Counted from the first letter of the stretch, positions 1 through 8,198 are shown. The stretch is DNA of 11,724 nt from Syntrophomonadaceae bacterium (GCA_028686565.1 JAQUBU010000053.1:1-11724), one strand, 5' to 3'. Translations and numbers: made by a program. Notes: generated from the letters alone by a model not told the origin.

Positions 1-410
1 AGATAGGGGACCGCACAGACTATCAGTTCCGCTTCCCCCTGGGCATCTTTAAGAAGCAATACCTCATCAGCCACACAATCACCGACTGATCCTACTATAT
101 GTACGTGCAAATGCCGAAGCAGTTCGCGCGGCGCGTTCAGAAAAGACGAAGAATCATGATTCCCGGCGGTAATTACCACATGATGGCAGGAAGATTCGGC
201 CACCCGGCACAAAAACCTATAATACAACTCCTGGGAGCGGTTGCTGGGTGCTGTATTGTCAAAAACATCTCCCGCTACCAGCAGCACATCAATTTCTTCT
301 TCCTCCAGCAAATCACCCAGCCACTGTAAAAACTCCTTATATTCCTCATATCTTTTGCGCCCGTACAAAGAACGTCCTAAATGCCAGTCCGAGCTGTGAA
401 TGATATTCAA
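1..410 (-). CDS. sbcD: SbcD, exonuclease subunit D (N-terminal part, cut by window edge)
   Basis: This is the first 136 residues of the SbcD subunit of the SbcCD nuclease, a Mre11-like metallophosphoesterase that opens hairpins and trims blocked DNA ends in the cytoplasm together with the SbcC ATPase. The phosphoesterase metal motifs are visible in order: D8-W-H10, G47-D48-V-F-D51 and G83-N84-H85-D86. The NAPREL stretch and a V-G-S segment after them are also typical. I chose the TTG at 410 because it gives the family start (NIIHSSDWHLG) and follows AAAGGAG at 419-425 with 8 nt spacing. An in-frame ATG at 494 would add 28 residues that look unlike the family and lacks a good ribosome binding site. 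The C-terminal part, and probably sbcC, lie left of the window. The gene is transcribed divergently from carB. Confidence 0.95.
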   Translation of the reverse strand, partial: MNIIHSSDWHLGRSLYGRKRYEEYKEFLQWLGDLLEEEEIDVLLVAGDVFDNTAPSNRSQELYYRFLCRVAESSCHHVVITAGNHDSSSFLNAPRELLRHLHVHIVGSVGDCVADEVLLLKDAQGEAELIVCAVPY

Positions 411-749
411 AGGCTGAACTCCTTTCCCTAAGTAAACCCAACGTTGCTCAAATGATTCTATCAGTACCATAATTTCATATTTCGGCAAAAACATAATTAA
501 CCCTGTTATTTTAAACTCTATTACCCATGAATTGAATTGTCATTAACGCCTTAGATGATATTTTATTTGGTTTGGGTGCATATTATCTGGTGTCATTTAG
601 AACAAATAGTTTCATCATTAAAGTATACATAATTCCTGACTTTGAGATAATTCAACTAATGCACTTAATATGATAAAATAAAAAGTTGATAGACAATGCC
701 TTATGAATGCGTTATAACATGTTCTACTTAATAAATTGGAGGGTAAAAT
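411..749. other. Intergenic region between divergent sbcD and carB
   Basis: This A/T-rich stretch has no credible ORF on either strand. It holds the sbcD ribosome binding site (419-425) and the carB promoter and ribosome binding site (690-743). I see no PyrR-type attenuator, T-box or other structured leader ahead of carB, because the predicted transcript start is only about 25 nt upstream of the start codon. I could not find a convincing sigma-A promoter for sbcD. Confidence 0.6.
690..718 (+). promoter_or_regulatory. Predicted sigma-A promoter of carB
   Basis: The -35 TAGACA (690-695) and -10 TATAAC (713-718) each match 5 of 6 consensus bases, with an ideal 17-nt spacer. Transcription would start near 725, just ahead of GGAGGG at 738-743, which sits 6 nt from the carB ATG. 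The resulting leader is very short, so attenuation control would have little room. Confidence 0.6.
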
Positions 750-3700
750 ATGCCTCAAAGAAGTGACATCACTAAAATACTTATTATTGGTTCCGGCCCG
801 ATAGTCATCGGGCAAGCTTGTGAGTTTGACTATTCCGGAACCCAGGCCTGCAAAGCTCTGCGCAATCTGGGCTACCAGATTGTTTTAGTCAATTCCAATC
901 CCGCCACCATTATGACTGATCCGGAAATTGCCGATGTAACCTACATTGAACCCCTGAATCTAAGAAGCCTTTCAGATATAATAGCTAAAGAAAGACCTGA
1001 CGCCGTATTGCCCAATCTGGGCGGCCAGTCAGCTCTAAACCTGTGTTCGGAACTAAACAAGGCCGGCATTTTTGAAAAATATGGCGTTAAAGTTATAGGA
1101 GTCCAGATTGATGCCATAGAACGAGGTGAAGACCGTATTGCCTTCAAAGAAACCATGAACCGTCTGGGTATTGAAATGCCCCTCAGCAAACCAGCCTATA
1201 GTGTTGAGGAAGCGGAAAAAATTGCCGCGGAACTTGGCTATCCGGTGGTTATACGTCCGGCCTATACCATGGGCGGCACCGGAGGCGGTCTGGTGTATAA
1301 TGTCGAAGAGTTAAGGACCATAGCCAATCGCGGTATTGCTGCCAGTCTGGTAGGACAAATCCTGGTCGAAGAATCAGTCCTGGGTTGGGAAGAACTGGAG
1401 CTTGAAGTAGTTCGGGATGCCAAGAATCAGTTGATTACGGTTTGTTTTATTGAAAATATAGATGCCATGGGTGTGCATACCGGTGATTCCTTTTGTGCAG
1501 CCCCGATGCTGACCATCAGCCCGGAACTTCAGGAACGTCTGCAAAAATATTCCTATGCTGTAGTGGAAGCTATCGAAGTGGTAGGCGGAACCAATGTTCA
1601 GTTTGCCCATGATCCCAAAACCGGCCGGGTGGTTATAATAGAAATCAATCCCCGTACCTCCCGCTCCTCGGCATTGGCTTCGAAAGCGACCGGATTTCCA
1701 ATAGCCTTGGTTTCCACCATGCTGGCCGCAGGCTTGACCCTGGACGAAATCCCCTACTGGCGTGATGGTTCTCTGGATAAATATACTCCTTCCGGTGATT
1801 ATGTGGTGATTAAATTCGCTCGCTGGGCCTTTGAAAAATTCCCTGGTTCCATTGATAAACTGGGAACCCAAATGCGCGCGGTCGGCGAAGTCATGAGCAT
1901 AGGCAAAAATTATAAAGAAGCTTTCCAAAAAGCTATTCGTTCTCTGGAAATCGGCCGTTATGGCCTGGGTTTTGCCAACGATTATAATCAGCGCTCTTTG
2001 GAAGAGCTGCTGGCACTGCTGGCCGAGCCAAGCAGTGAACGGCAGTTTATTATGTATGAAGCTTTGCGTAAAGGTGCCGATTTAGAACATCTTTATCGTT
2101 TGACACATATAAAGCCCTGGTTTATTCAGCAAATGCAGGAAATGGTTTTACTGGAAGAGGAAATACTGAAGCACAAAGAAGGGCAATTATCCGATGAGTT
2201 GCTTATTCAGGCTAAAAAGGACGGCTTTGCCGATCGTTATCTGGCTGAGATTTTAAACCTGCCAGAAGCCGAGATTCGCCAGCGCCGAACAGCTCTGGGC
2301 ATTACAGAAGGATGGGAAGCTGTCCCGGTCAGCGGAGTTGAAAATGCTGCCTACTATTTCTCGACATACAACGCTCCCGACCAGACAAGTGTCAGCGACC
2401 GGCCCAAAGTTATGATTCTGGGCGGCGGTCCGAACCGTATCGGCCAGGGAATTGAGTTCGACTACTGCTGTGTGCATACCGCCTTTGCCCTGCGTGATTT
2501 AGGCTATGAAACTGTAATTGTAAACTGTAATCCTGAAACCGTTTCCACTGACTATGATACCTCGGATAAGCTTTACTTTGAACCTCTGACTGTGGAAGAT
2601 GTTTTGAGCATATACGAAAAAGAAAAGCCACTGGGGGTAATAGTTCAGTTTGGAGGACAAACCCCTTTAAATATTGCCGGCGAACTGGCTAAAGCCGGGG
2701 TAACGATTTTAGGCACCACCCCGGAAACTATTGACTTGTCTGAAGACCGCGACCACTTTCGCCAGATAATGGAGAAACTTGATATCCCCATGCCAGAATC
2801 GGGTATGGCAGTTGATCTGGAAGAGGCCTTAACCATTGCCCAGCGTATTGGCTATCCACTGATGGTCAGACCTTCATATGTTTTGGGCGGACGAGGCATG
2901 GAAGTTGTGCACGATGAGGAAATGCTCCGCCAGTACCTGGCTGCCGCAGTTGGCGTAACACCCGAGCGGCCGATACTAATCGACAGATTCCTGGGGAACG
3001 CTATTGAAGCCGAAGCAGATGCCATTGCCGATGGCAATGATGCTTTTGTTCCGACTGTTATGCAGCATATTGAATTGGCTGGTATTCATTCGGGAGACTC
3101 AGCCTGTGTGATTCCGCCGATAAGCATACCTGCTAAACATGTAGCAACCATTGAGGAATATACTAGGAGAATTGCCAAAGAATTAAATGTAATAGGTCTG
3201 ATGAATATGCAGTATGCCATAGCAGATGACCGGGTTTTCGTTTTGGAAGCCAACCCGCGTGCATCCCGCACCGTGCCCCTGGTTTCAAAAGTATGTAATA
3301 TTTCGATGGCCCGAATTGCCACTGAAATAATGATGGCTAAAAACTCCGGCCAAGCGTTCTCGGTCGCTAATCTAAACCCGAGAAAGATCCCCCATTTTGG
3401 AGTTAAAGAAGCGGTCTTCCCCTTTAATATGTTCCAGGAAGTTGACCCGGTATTGGGGCCGGAAATGCGTTCTACCGGCGAAGTACTGGGAATCGCCGAT
3501 TCTTTTGGTCTGGCTTACTATAAAGCCCAGGAAGCTACCCAGTCCTGCCTGCCCTTATCAGGAACTGTACTTTTTAGTGTAAATGATCAGGATAAACCGG
3601 CAGCTTTGGAAACAGCCCGGGAATTTGCCAAAATGGGCTTCAAAATCAAAGCCACGGGAGGAACTCATAAATTCCTGCAGGAAAACGGGATCGCCTGCGA

Positions 3701-3974
3701 GGAGATTAAAAAAGTCTTTGAAGGTCGTCCCAATATTGTTGATGGCATAACCAATAAAGAGATAAATCTGGTAATCAATACCCCGTTCGGCAGACAGAGC
3801 CAGCATGATGATTCCTATATTCGCAAAACTGCCATTAAATACAAAGTTCCTTACATCACCACGATGGCTGCAGCCCTGGCCAGTGCCAAAGGCATTGCCG
3901 CGTATAAGGAAGATAATCATCCAGAAGCCAAACTAAAATCATTACAGGAATATCATGCTGATATAAGCGAATAA
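750..3974 (+). CDS. carB: Carbamoyl-phosphate synthase large subunit
   Basis: CarB makes carbamoyl phosphate from bicarbonate, two ATP and ammonia delivered by the small subunit CarA, feeding pyrimidine and arginine synthesis. The 1074-residue length matches the family (about 1070). The first half holds an ATP-grasp unit with R129, R169, the glycine loop MGGTGGG (174-180), E215, H243 in MGVHTGDS, and E298-I-N300 for metal binding. A second homologous half begins near residue 550 (GGGPNRIGQGIEFDYC) and has its own VLGGRGM loop and LEANPRASRT. The last 140 residues form the MGS-like allosteric domain (ATGGTHKFL, NTPFGR). All parts look intact. The start is supported by GGAGGG 6 nt upstream. CarA is not adjacent: sbcD is divergent upstream and nothing follows on the same strand, so the partner must be encoded elsewhere. 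The sequence does not reveal whether it serves the pyrimidine or the arginine branch. Confidence 0.97.
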   Translation: MPQRSDITKILIIGSGPIVIGQACEFDYSGTQACKALRNLGYQIVLVNSNPATIMTDPEIADVTYIEPLNLRSLSDIIAKERPDAVLPNLGGQSALNLCSELNKAGIFEKYGVKVIGVQIDAIERGEDRIAFKETMNRLGIEMPLSKPAYSVEEAEKIAAELGYPVVIRPAYTMGGTGGGLVYNVEELRTIANRGIAASLVGQILVEESVLGWEELELEVVRDAKNQLITVCFIENIDAMGVHTGDSFCAAPMLTISPELQERLQKYSYAVVEAIEVVGGTNVQFAHDPKTGRVVIIEINPRTSRSSALASKATGFPIALVSTMLAAGLTLDEIPYWRDGSLDKYTPSGDYVVIKFARWAFEKFPGSIDKLGTQMRAVGEVMSIGKNYKEAFQKAIRSLEIGRYGLGFANDYNQRSLEELLALLAEPSSERQFIMYEALRKGADLEHLYRLTHIKPWFIQQMQEMVLLEEEILKHKEGQLSDELLIQAKKDGFADRYLAEILNLPEAEIRQRRTALGITEGWEAVPVSGVENAAYYFSTYNAPDQTSVSDRPKVMILGGGPNRIGQGIEFDYCCVHTAFALRDLGYETVIVNCNPETVSTDYDTSDKLYFEPLTVEDVLSIYEKEKPLGVIVQFGGQTPLNIAGELAKAGVTILGTTPETIDLSEDRDHFRQIMEKLDIPMPESGMAVDLEEALTIAQRIGYPLMVRPSYVLGGRGMEVVHDEEMLRQYLAAAVGVTPERPILIDRFLGNAIEAEADAIADGNDAFVPTVMQHIELAGIHSGDSACVIPPISIPAKHVATIEEYTRRIAKELNVIGLMNMQYAIADDRVFVLEANPRASRTVPLVSKVCNISMARIATEIMMAKNSGQAFSVANLNPRKIPHFGVKEAVFPFNMFQEVDPVLGPEMRSTGEVLGIADSFGLAYYKAQEATQSCLPLSGTVLFSVNDQDKPAALETAREFAKMGFKIKATGGTHKFLQENGIACEEIKKVFEGRPNIVDGITNKEINLVINTPFGRQSQHDDSYIRKTAIKYKVPYITTMAAALASAKGIAAYKEDNHPEAKLKSLQEYHADISE

Positions 3975-3991
3975 AACTAAAGATTTCCTTG

Positions 3992-4047
3992 TCACTTTTC
4001 CTTAACATAGCCACCGCTGAACTGCTTCGGGGCATGAAAATACAAGA
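3992..4047 (-). pseudogene. Remnant of a second DUF2179 gene (C-terminal tail only)
   Basis: Read on the minus strand, this piece translates to LYFHAPKQFSGGYVKEK followed by TGA, matching the last residues (LFLEPKQFSGGYIKKK) of the intact DUF2179 gene that ends at 4455. At DNA level 17 bases (TAGCCACCGCTGAACTG) are identical, and 22 of 23 match when extended through TTCGG. Upstream of this the frame runs on but similarity fades within about 20 codons, and no start or membrane segments remain. I infer a former tandem duplicate, or a copy made by recombination, that has been mostly deleted. The substitutions include synonymous ones, so part of the divergence may have arisen under selection. Confidence 0.7.
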
Positions 4048-4087
4048 GACGGGGTTTTTGACAGCAAATACTATCACCGACCCCGTC
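4048..4087 (+). terminator. Composite hairpin after carB, possible weak terminator
   Basis: GACGGGGT (4048-4055) pairs perfectly with ACCCCGTC (4080-4087). Inside it TGAcAG and CTaTCA form a second helix with one mismatch. A broken T-rich tract (CTTTAGCCTTTTT) follows on the plus strand. It could be a first terminator for carB, or a structured part of the transcript tail. The stronger terminator lies about 150 bases further on. Confidence 0.4.
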
Positions 4088-4234
4088 CTTTAGCCTTTTT
4101 ATGATCGAAAGAAACCCCGGAGCAGTTTTTTTCGCACTGCCGCAATGAGATGGGAGACATATTTATAACCATATCTTCGCTTCAATCAAGGCGCAAAATG
4201 TAATGATAAAATATTTTTAAGACTTCGCCATGTC

Positions 4235-4284
4235 ATAAAGCCAGGGAAAGACTTTGAAACCTCTTCCCCTGGCTTTATTTTTTT
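4235..4284 (+). terminator. Rho-independent terminator on the carB strand
   Basis: ATAAAGCCAGGG (4235-4246) pairs over 12 bp with CCCTGGCTTTAT (4267-4278), with a 20-nt loop, and is followed by seven T (4278-4284). The minus strand lacks a T-run after the stem, so it works in the plus direction. It ends transcription from carB before it reaches the convergent DUF2179 gene, about 260 bases after the carB stop. Confidence 0.8.
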
Positions 4285-4336
4285 CAGAAATCAAAATTAA
4301 AACTCACGTCATGCGGCCCGGGTATTGGGGTAATGA

Positions 4337-4366
4337 CTTCTTAGTAAGGAATTGCTTACTAAGAAG
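4337..4366. repeat. Perfect 12-bp inverted repeat with 6-nt loop
   Basis: CTTCTTAGTAAG (4337-4348) and CTTACTAAGAAG (4355-4366) are perfect complements around GAATTG. No T-run follows on either strand, so it is not a typical terminator. It lies about 90 bases beyond the stop of the DUF2179 gene and could be a protein-binding site or a stabilising hairpin in that gene's 3' untranslated region. Confidence 0.6.
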
Positions 4367-4454
4367 CATATTTGCTTACACACCAATAATGGGTGCTAAG
4401 TATATTTTTTGGGTAGATTAAATAATCCCCTCATATAGTTAGCTTAAACGCTTT

Positions 4455-4961
4455 TTACTTTTTCTTAATGTAGCCACCGCTGAACTGTTTCGGTTCAAGA
4501 AACAGAAGAAAAGCCTCGCTATCTTTCTCAAGTATACGAGCGGCTAGTTTCGAAGCATTGCTGCGAGTAACCACCATGCTTAAAACCAGCTTGGGTCCTA
4601 AACGGCCACTGGCTTCCCAGCAGGTAACCGGAAAACCTTCATTCCTTAATTCCTCTACGATATATCCATTTTTCAGGTCGATAATAACCTGTATTCCTCG
4701 ATATCCAATAGAGAGCTTTTCCTCAATAACGCTGCCAACCAAGATACCCAGTGCAAAACCGCTGCAAAACACTATCAGTCTCAAGGGTTCCTGCAAACTC
4801 CCCACCACCATACCCAGAGCAATCGTATAGACTAAAATTTCGAAAAATCCAATAATTGCTGCCGGGTACTTGTTGCCTTTTATAACCAGAATCATACGCA
4901 CTGTACCAAGTGATACATCAATTATCCTGGCTAAGAAAATGAATAAGAGTTGAAGTAGCAT
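4455..4961 (-). CDS. UPF0316/DUF2179 family membrane protein (YebE-like)
   Basis: A 168-residue protein of the UPF0316 family, to which B. subtilis YebE belongs. Three hydrophobic segments fill the N-terminal half (about residues 2-22, 32-55 and 59-78), corresponding to the DUF5698 membrane part. The remainder is a soluble DUF2179 domain of about 85 residues (GYIVEELRNEGFPVTCWEASG onwards) that ends with the family-typical SGGY near the C-terminus. The molecular function of the family is not established, and I do not assign one. The ATG at 4961 follows AAAGGGA on the minus strand with about 6 nt spacing. A truncated copy of its 3' end sits at 3992-4047. It is separated from the transporter operon by about 150 bases. 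I see only a weak extended -10 (TGCTATAAA) as a promoter candidate in that gap, so read-through from the operon is possible. Confidence 0.85.
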   Translation of the reverse strand: MLLQLLFIFLARIIDVSLGTVRMILVIKGNKYPAAIIGFFEILVYTIALGMVVGSLQEPLRLIVFCSGFALGILVGSVIEEKLSIGYRGIQVIIDLKNGYIVEELRNEGFPVTCWEASGRLGPKLVLSMVVTRSNASKLAARILEKDSEAFLLFLEPKQFSGGYIKKK

Positions 4962-5112
4962 AGTTAATCCCTTTCGTCAAAATATCCACAAGTCGGTAAG
5001 GGTTACTTTATAGCAAAGAGATAAATTGGGTGCCGAACCGAGCAAATGGTATCATTGAGCAACGGAGCAGGCGCGGGCAAGCTGTTAGTTAATTCCAACT
5101 GCGAAACTTGTA

Positions 5113-6006
5113 TTATTTATATTTAGCCGGCAGCCAGCTATTTACTAAATCTTCATTTTCAGTTACCCATTTACGAGCTGCTGCTTTGCTGTCAACGCCT
5201 TCGGCATTTGCCATAAGCATGGCATTACCGATGTCATTAATGGTCCATTTAAAATTATCGAAGAGCTCATATACTTCCGGCATATCCTCTTTAAGCCCAT
5301 TACGGACCAATGTATTAATAGTTTCTTCTTCTCCAAGTACCTTTTGGGGATCTTCAAGGTTTTTTAAATTCCAGCTGGCATACATCCAATGCGGGCTCCA
5401 TCCCGTAACAACAACAGCTTCCTTTTTATCAATGGCACTTTTCAAGGCTGCGATCATGGTGGCATCACTGCCCTCCATCAATTCATAATCCAAGTTATAG
5501 TCCTTTATCGCCTGTTCGGTAAGCTTCATTAAACCAGCACCGGGGTCAATGCCAATAATCTGTCCGCCGAACTTGTCCTTATTGGCATTTAACTCTTCAA
5601 TTGAATTGATGTCGACATAATCGGGAACAACCAGTGCCAGTGTGGCTCCATTGCAATTTGGTCCCAGATCTTCCACTTTGCCGGTTACTTTTTCCATATA
5701 ACTTTTATGGGTTATCGGCAGCCATGCAGTAGTCATGGCATCGGCATCTCCATTTGCCAGTCCCTCGAATAACAGCGGTGCTGATACTGGTGTCAATTCA
5801 ACCTTGTAACCCATTTTGTTTTCCAAAATATCAGCCATTACATGAGAGGATGCGGTTGCACATGCCCATTCAACATAAAGAATTTTTACGGTACCTTTAT
5901 CTGCTACCTTTTCTGACGTATCGGTAGTACCGCCACAGCCTACCAAAGCGAAAGATAATACTAATACAATTGCCAATAGTTTGATTATGTTCTTGTTTTT
6001 TAACAC
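5113..6006 (-). CDS. proX: Glycine betaine/choline-type ABC transporter, substrate-binding lipoprotein
   Basis: This is the OpuAC/ProX-type binding component that captures a quaternary ammonium osmolyte, most likely glycine betaine, outside the membrane and hands it to the permease. From the GTG at 6006 it is 297 residues long. Residues 1-23 are a lipoprotein signal (charged KNK, hydrophobic core, lipobox L-V-G-C24). The mature part is one OpuAC domain. W47, W95 and W203/W207 are candidates for the aromatic cage that holds the trimethylammonium head group in OpuAC proteins; the exact specificity is inferred. Start choice: AGGAGG at 6017-6022 is 10 nt from GTG 6006 but only 1 nt from ATG 6015. 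ATG 6033 overlaps the permease stop and lacks a good site. It is last in the operon, 19 nt after the permease gene. No terminator is evident after it. Confidence 0.9.
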   Translation of the reverse strand: MLKNKNIIKLLAIVLVLSFALVGCGGTTDTSEKVADKGTVKILYVEWACATASSHVMADILENKMGYKVELTPVSAPLLFEGLANGDADAMTTAWLPITHKSYMEKVTGKVEDLGPNCNGATLALVVPDYVDINSIEELNANKDKFGGQIIGIDPGAGLMKLTEQAIKDYNLDYELMEGSDATMIAALKSAIDKKEAVVVTGWSPHWMYASWNLKNLEDPQKVLGEEETINTLVRNGLKEDMPEVYELFDNFKWTINDIGNAMLMANAEGVDSKAAARKWVTENEDLVNSWLPAKYK

Positions 6007-6025
6007 TTCGTACATTCCTCCTACT

Positions 6026-6859
6026 TTATTCATTGGATTTTCCAAAACTCTGGGTAATTCGATCCAGTATTATCGCAATTACAACGATTGCCAGACCAGC
6101 CTCAAAGCCGGTGCCTATTTCCATTCTCTGGATCGACCTCCATACCTCACCTCCTAACCCTTTAGCTCCAATCATGGCGGAAATGACCACCATTGACAGC
6201 GATAACATAATACACTGGTTGATTCCAGCCATAATGGTAGGCCGGGCCAGTGGAAGTTCTATTTTAAAAAGCATTTGATAAAATGTAGAGCCAAATGATT
6301 TACCGAGCTCCACCAATTCTTCAGGAACCTGCCTTATTCCAAGATCAGTAAGGCGAATTACTGGCGGCATCGCAAAAATCAAGGTGGCTATTACTGCAGG
6401 AACTACCCCTAAACCAAAAAATGTTACGGCAGGCAGAAGATAAACAAATGCTGGAAGGGTCTGCATGAAGTCAAGAATAGGGCTGATAATCCTGTGCGCA
6501 GCTTCCCTTTTAGCTGACAAAATCCCCAGCGGAAGCCCAATAATAATACAAAGGGCCACCGAACCGATTACCATTGCCAGAGTTTGCATAGTTGCATCCC
6601 AGAGTCCTACATTATATATAAGATACATACCAATTATCGAAAACAGGGCAACTTTTTTATTGGCAAATTTCCAGCTTAACAAGGCAAATAGGGTAATTAA
6701 CAATGCAGGAGGCATTAACAGCAAATAATCTTGCAGCGAAATTATCATGTTTTCAAGAAAATCACTAAGGGAATCAAAACTATTCCCAAATCTTAACTGA
6801 AGATAATTAATTCCTATATCTGTCCAATGATTAAGCGGCATTCTCGGTATCAGATCCAT
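6026..6859 (-). CDS. proW: Glycine betaine/proline-type ABC transporter permease
   Basis: The 277-residue inner-membrane permease of the OpuAB/ProW family forms the channel through which the osmolyte passes. About six or seven hydrophobic segments are seen (roughly residues 47-64, 71-86, 93-114, 129-148, 151-168, 216-236 and 254-267). The cytoplasmic coupling loop with the EAA-type motif lies at about 180-206 (EELVELGKSFG... then IELPLARPTI), where it contacts the ATPase. The ATG at 6859 directly abuts the TAA of the ATPase gene (6860-6862), with AAAGGAGG embedded in the last codons of that gene. This indicates tight translational coupling. The stop at 6026-6028 lies 19 nt before the binding-protein start. 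Confidence 0.95.
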   Translation of the reverse strand: MDLIPRMPLNHWTDIGINYLQLRFGNSFDSLSDFLENMIISLQDYLLLMPPALLITLFALLSWKFANKKVALFSIIGMYLIYNVGLWDATMQTLAMVIGSVALCIIIGLPLGILSAKREAAHRIISPILDFMQTLPAFVYLLPAVTFFGLGVVPAVIATLIFAMPPVIRLTDLGIRQVPEELVELGKSFGSTFYQMLFKIELPLARPTIMAGINQCIMLSLSMVVISAMIGAKGLGGEVWRSIQRMEIGTGFEAGLAIVVIAIILDRITQSFGKSNE

Positions 6860-8050
6860 TTATGCCTCCTTTCTTTGTCCAGCTAAGCCGGCAATTACCG
6901 AGCCTCTCACCAGGACCCCTTTAAGAGAGTTTTGCTCATCAACCACGGCAACTGGTATCTGGGTATGGGCAATGACTTCTAAAATATCTGCCAAAGAGGT
7001 ATCAGGCGCTACGCTGGGTACCTCTTTGATAATGATGGAATCAAGCTGACGTTCCCCGGTGTCAGAAATCCGGCCAGCATCTTCGGCAAGAACATATCCG
7101 ATTAAAACTCCATTTCGATCGGTTACAAACAAACCCGACATTCCAAAACGCTCCATTACATGAAGTGCCACTCGTGGTCCGTCTTTTGGATATACTACTG
7201 ACCGGGGTTTGACCATTACTGAAGATGCAGTAAGCGCCCTGCTCCGGTCTACATTTTCAACGAAGCGGGCAACATATTCATTAATCGGCGAGAACAAGAT
7301 ATCCTCCGCATGGCCCATTTGAACTATTTCTCCGTCCTTCATCAAAGCAATCCGATCTCCAATCTTAAGTGCTTCATCCAAATCATGGGTAATAAATATA
7401 ATGGTCTTATGCAGCTTTTTTTGGATTTCGATTAATTCATCCTGCATATCTTGACGGATTAGAGGATCAAGTGCCCCAAAGGGCTCGTCCATCAGCAAAA
7501 TATCTGGTTCCGTGGCAAGCGCCCTGGCAATTCCGACCCTTTGCTGCATTCCTCCGCTTAGATTGACTGGGTAATAATCTGCCCAAGCCTCCAAGCCGAC
7601 CATCGTCAGCACATTCATAACCTTGTCATAGCGTTCTTCCCGGACAATTCCCTGTATTTCCAGGCCATAGGCTACATTATCTTTTACCGATCGATGCGGC
7701 AAGAGAGCAAAGCGCTGAAATACCATCGCCATCTTTTCTCTTCTAATAGTACGCAGTTCCTGAGGATTTACCCGGCTGATATCCTTGCCGTCAATAATTA
7801 TTGATCCTGCGGAAGCTTTATTTAGGCCGTTCAGGCAACGCAGCAAAGTTGATTTACCGCTACCGGACAGCCCCATGATAACAAAGATTTCTCCCTCATC
7901 CACTGAAAAGGAAACCTTCTTTATGCCCACCACCTGTTTAGTCTGTTTTCGGATCTGATCGTTGTTCAAACCCTTATCAATCATTTCCAAAGCCTTTTCC
8001 GGAACTCCGCCATATATCATACTAAGGTTTTTGACTTCGATTTTTGCCAT
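6860..8050 (-). CDS. proV: Glycine betaine/proline-type ABC transporter ATPase with CBS domains
   Basis: A 396-residue OpuAA/ProV-type ATPase that powers osmolyte import. The nucleotide-binding domain shows Walker A GLSGSGKST (60-68), Q-loop Q112, signature LSGGMQQR (164-171), Walker B LLMDE (185-189), D-loop LD (194-195) and switch H222. The N-terminal extension before Walker A (about 50 residues) is normal for this family. Residues from about 275 to 390 form a pair of CBS domains, which in OpuA-type transporters sense ionic strength or bind c-di-AMP; which ligand applies here cannot be read from the sequence. The ATG at 8050 follows AAGGAAGG (8056-8063) closely and gives the family start MAKIEVKNL. 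An in-frame TTG 33 nt upstream is not supported. It is the first gene of the operon, downstream of a c-di-AMP riboswitch. Confidence 0.95.
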   Translation of the reverse strand: MAKIEVKNLSMIYGGVPEKALEMIDKGLNNDQIRKQTKQVVGIKKVSFSVDEGEIFVIMGLSGSGKSTLLRCLNGLNKASAGSIIIDGKDISRVNPQELRTIRREKMAMVFQRFALLPHRSVKDNVAYGLEIQGIVREERYDKVMNVLTMVGLEAWADYYPVNLSGGMQQRVGIARALATEPDILLMDEPFGALDPLIRQDMQDELIEIQKKLHKTIIFITHDLDEALKIGDRIALMKDGEIVQMGHAEDILFSPINEYVARFVENVDRSRALTASSVMVKPRSVVYPKDGPRVALHVMERFGMSGLFVTDRNGVLIGYVLAEDAGRISDTGERQLDSIIIKEVPSVAPDTSLADILEVIAHTQIPVAVVDEQNSLKGVLVRGSVIAGLAGQRKEA

Positions 8051-8155
8051 AACATCCTTCCTTTTTATGCAGCAATTATGCAATTAAATAGATCATTAAG
8101 GCCTGGTAACAGACGATATTTATAGGCCATTTATCCAAAGCAGTCGAAAAATAGG

Positions 8156-8182
8156 ATTATAACCCGTTCCCTGTTTTGTTAA
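8156..8182 (-). promoter_or_regulatory. Possible second promoter downstream of the riboswitch terminator
   Basis: On the minus strand a perfect -10 TATAAT (8156-8161) is preceded by TTAACA (8177-8182, 5 of 6 matches) with a short 15-nt spacer. If active, it would start transcription near 8150 and bypass the riboswitch. The suboptimal spacer makes this tentative. Confidence 0.3.
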
Positions 8183-8198
8183 TAGAACCCGGCCACTT

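Larger units (their letters stand above)
3975..4454. other. Intergenic region between convergent carB and the DUF2179 gene
   Basis: No complete gene is visible. In order it holds a decayed copy of the DUF2179 gene 3' end (3992-4047), a long composite hairpin (4048-4087), a small 5-bp hairpin (GCAGT 4122-4126 with ACTGC 4136-4140), a strong plus-strand terminator (4235-4284) and a perfect 12-bp palindrome (4337-4366). Density of inverted repeats is high for such a short spacer. Confidence 0.6.

Noticed and set aside
99..329. Plus-strand ORF of 76 codons at the left edge
   Set aside because: It is the antisense shadow of sbcD, whose minus-strand translation shows all phosphoesterase motifs.
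495..689. Attenuator or T-box leader ahead of carB
   Set aside because: No conserved T-box or PyrR-binding elements and no terminator hairpin; the best promoter lies downstream of this stretch.
1374..1928. 184-codon minus-strand ORF inside carB
   Set aside because: Lies wholly within the intact carB frame, has no ribosome binding site and no recognisable domain.
3856..4077. 73-codon minus-strand ORF overlapping the carB end
   Set aside because: The DUF2179 similarity in this region is in a different frame, and the ORF itself has no family features.
4119..4170. Third possible copy of the repeat seen at 10477-10584
   Set aside because: Only scattered agreement (GGAGC, GTTT, CAATG) at about chance level for A/T-rich DNA; no long exact block.
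4962..5112. Terminator for the transporter operon or promoter for the DUF2179 gene
   Set aside because: No stem with T-run found on the minus strand, and only a weak extended -10 without a -35.
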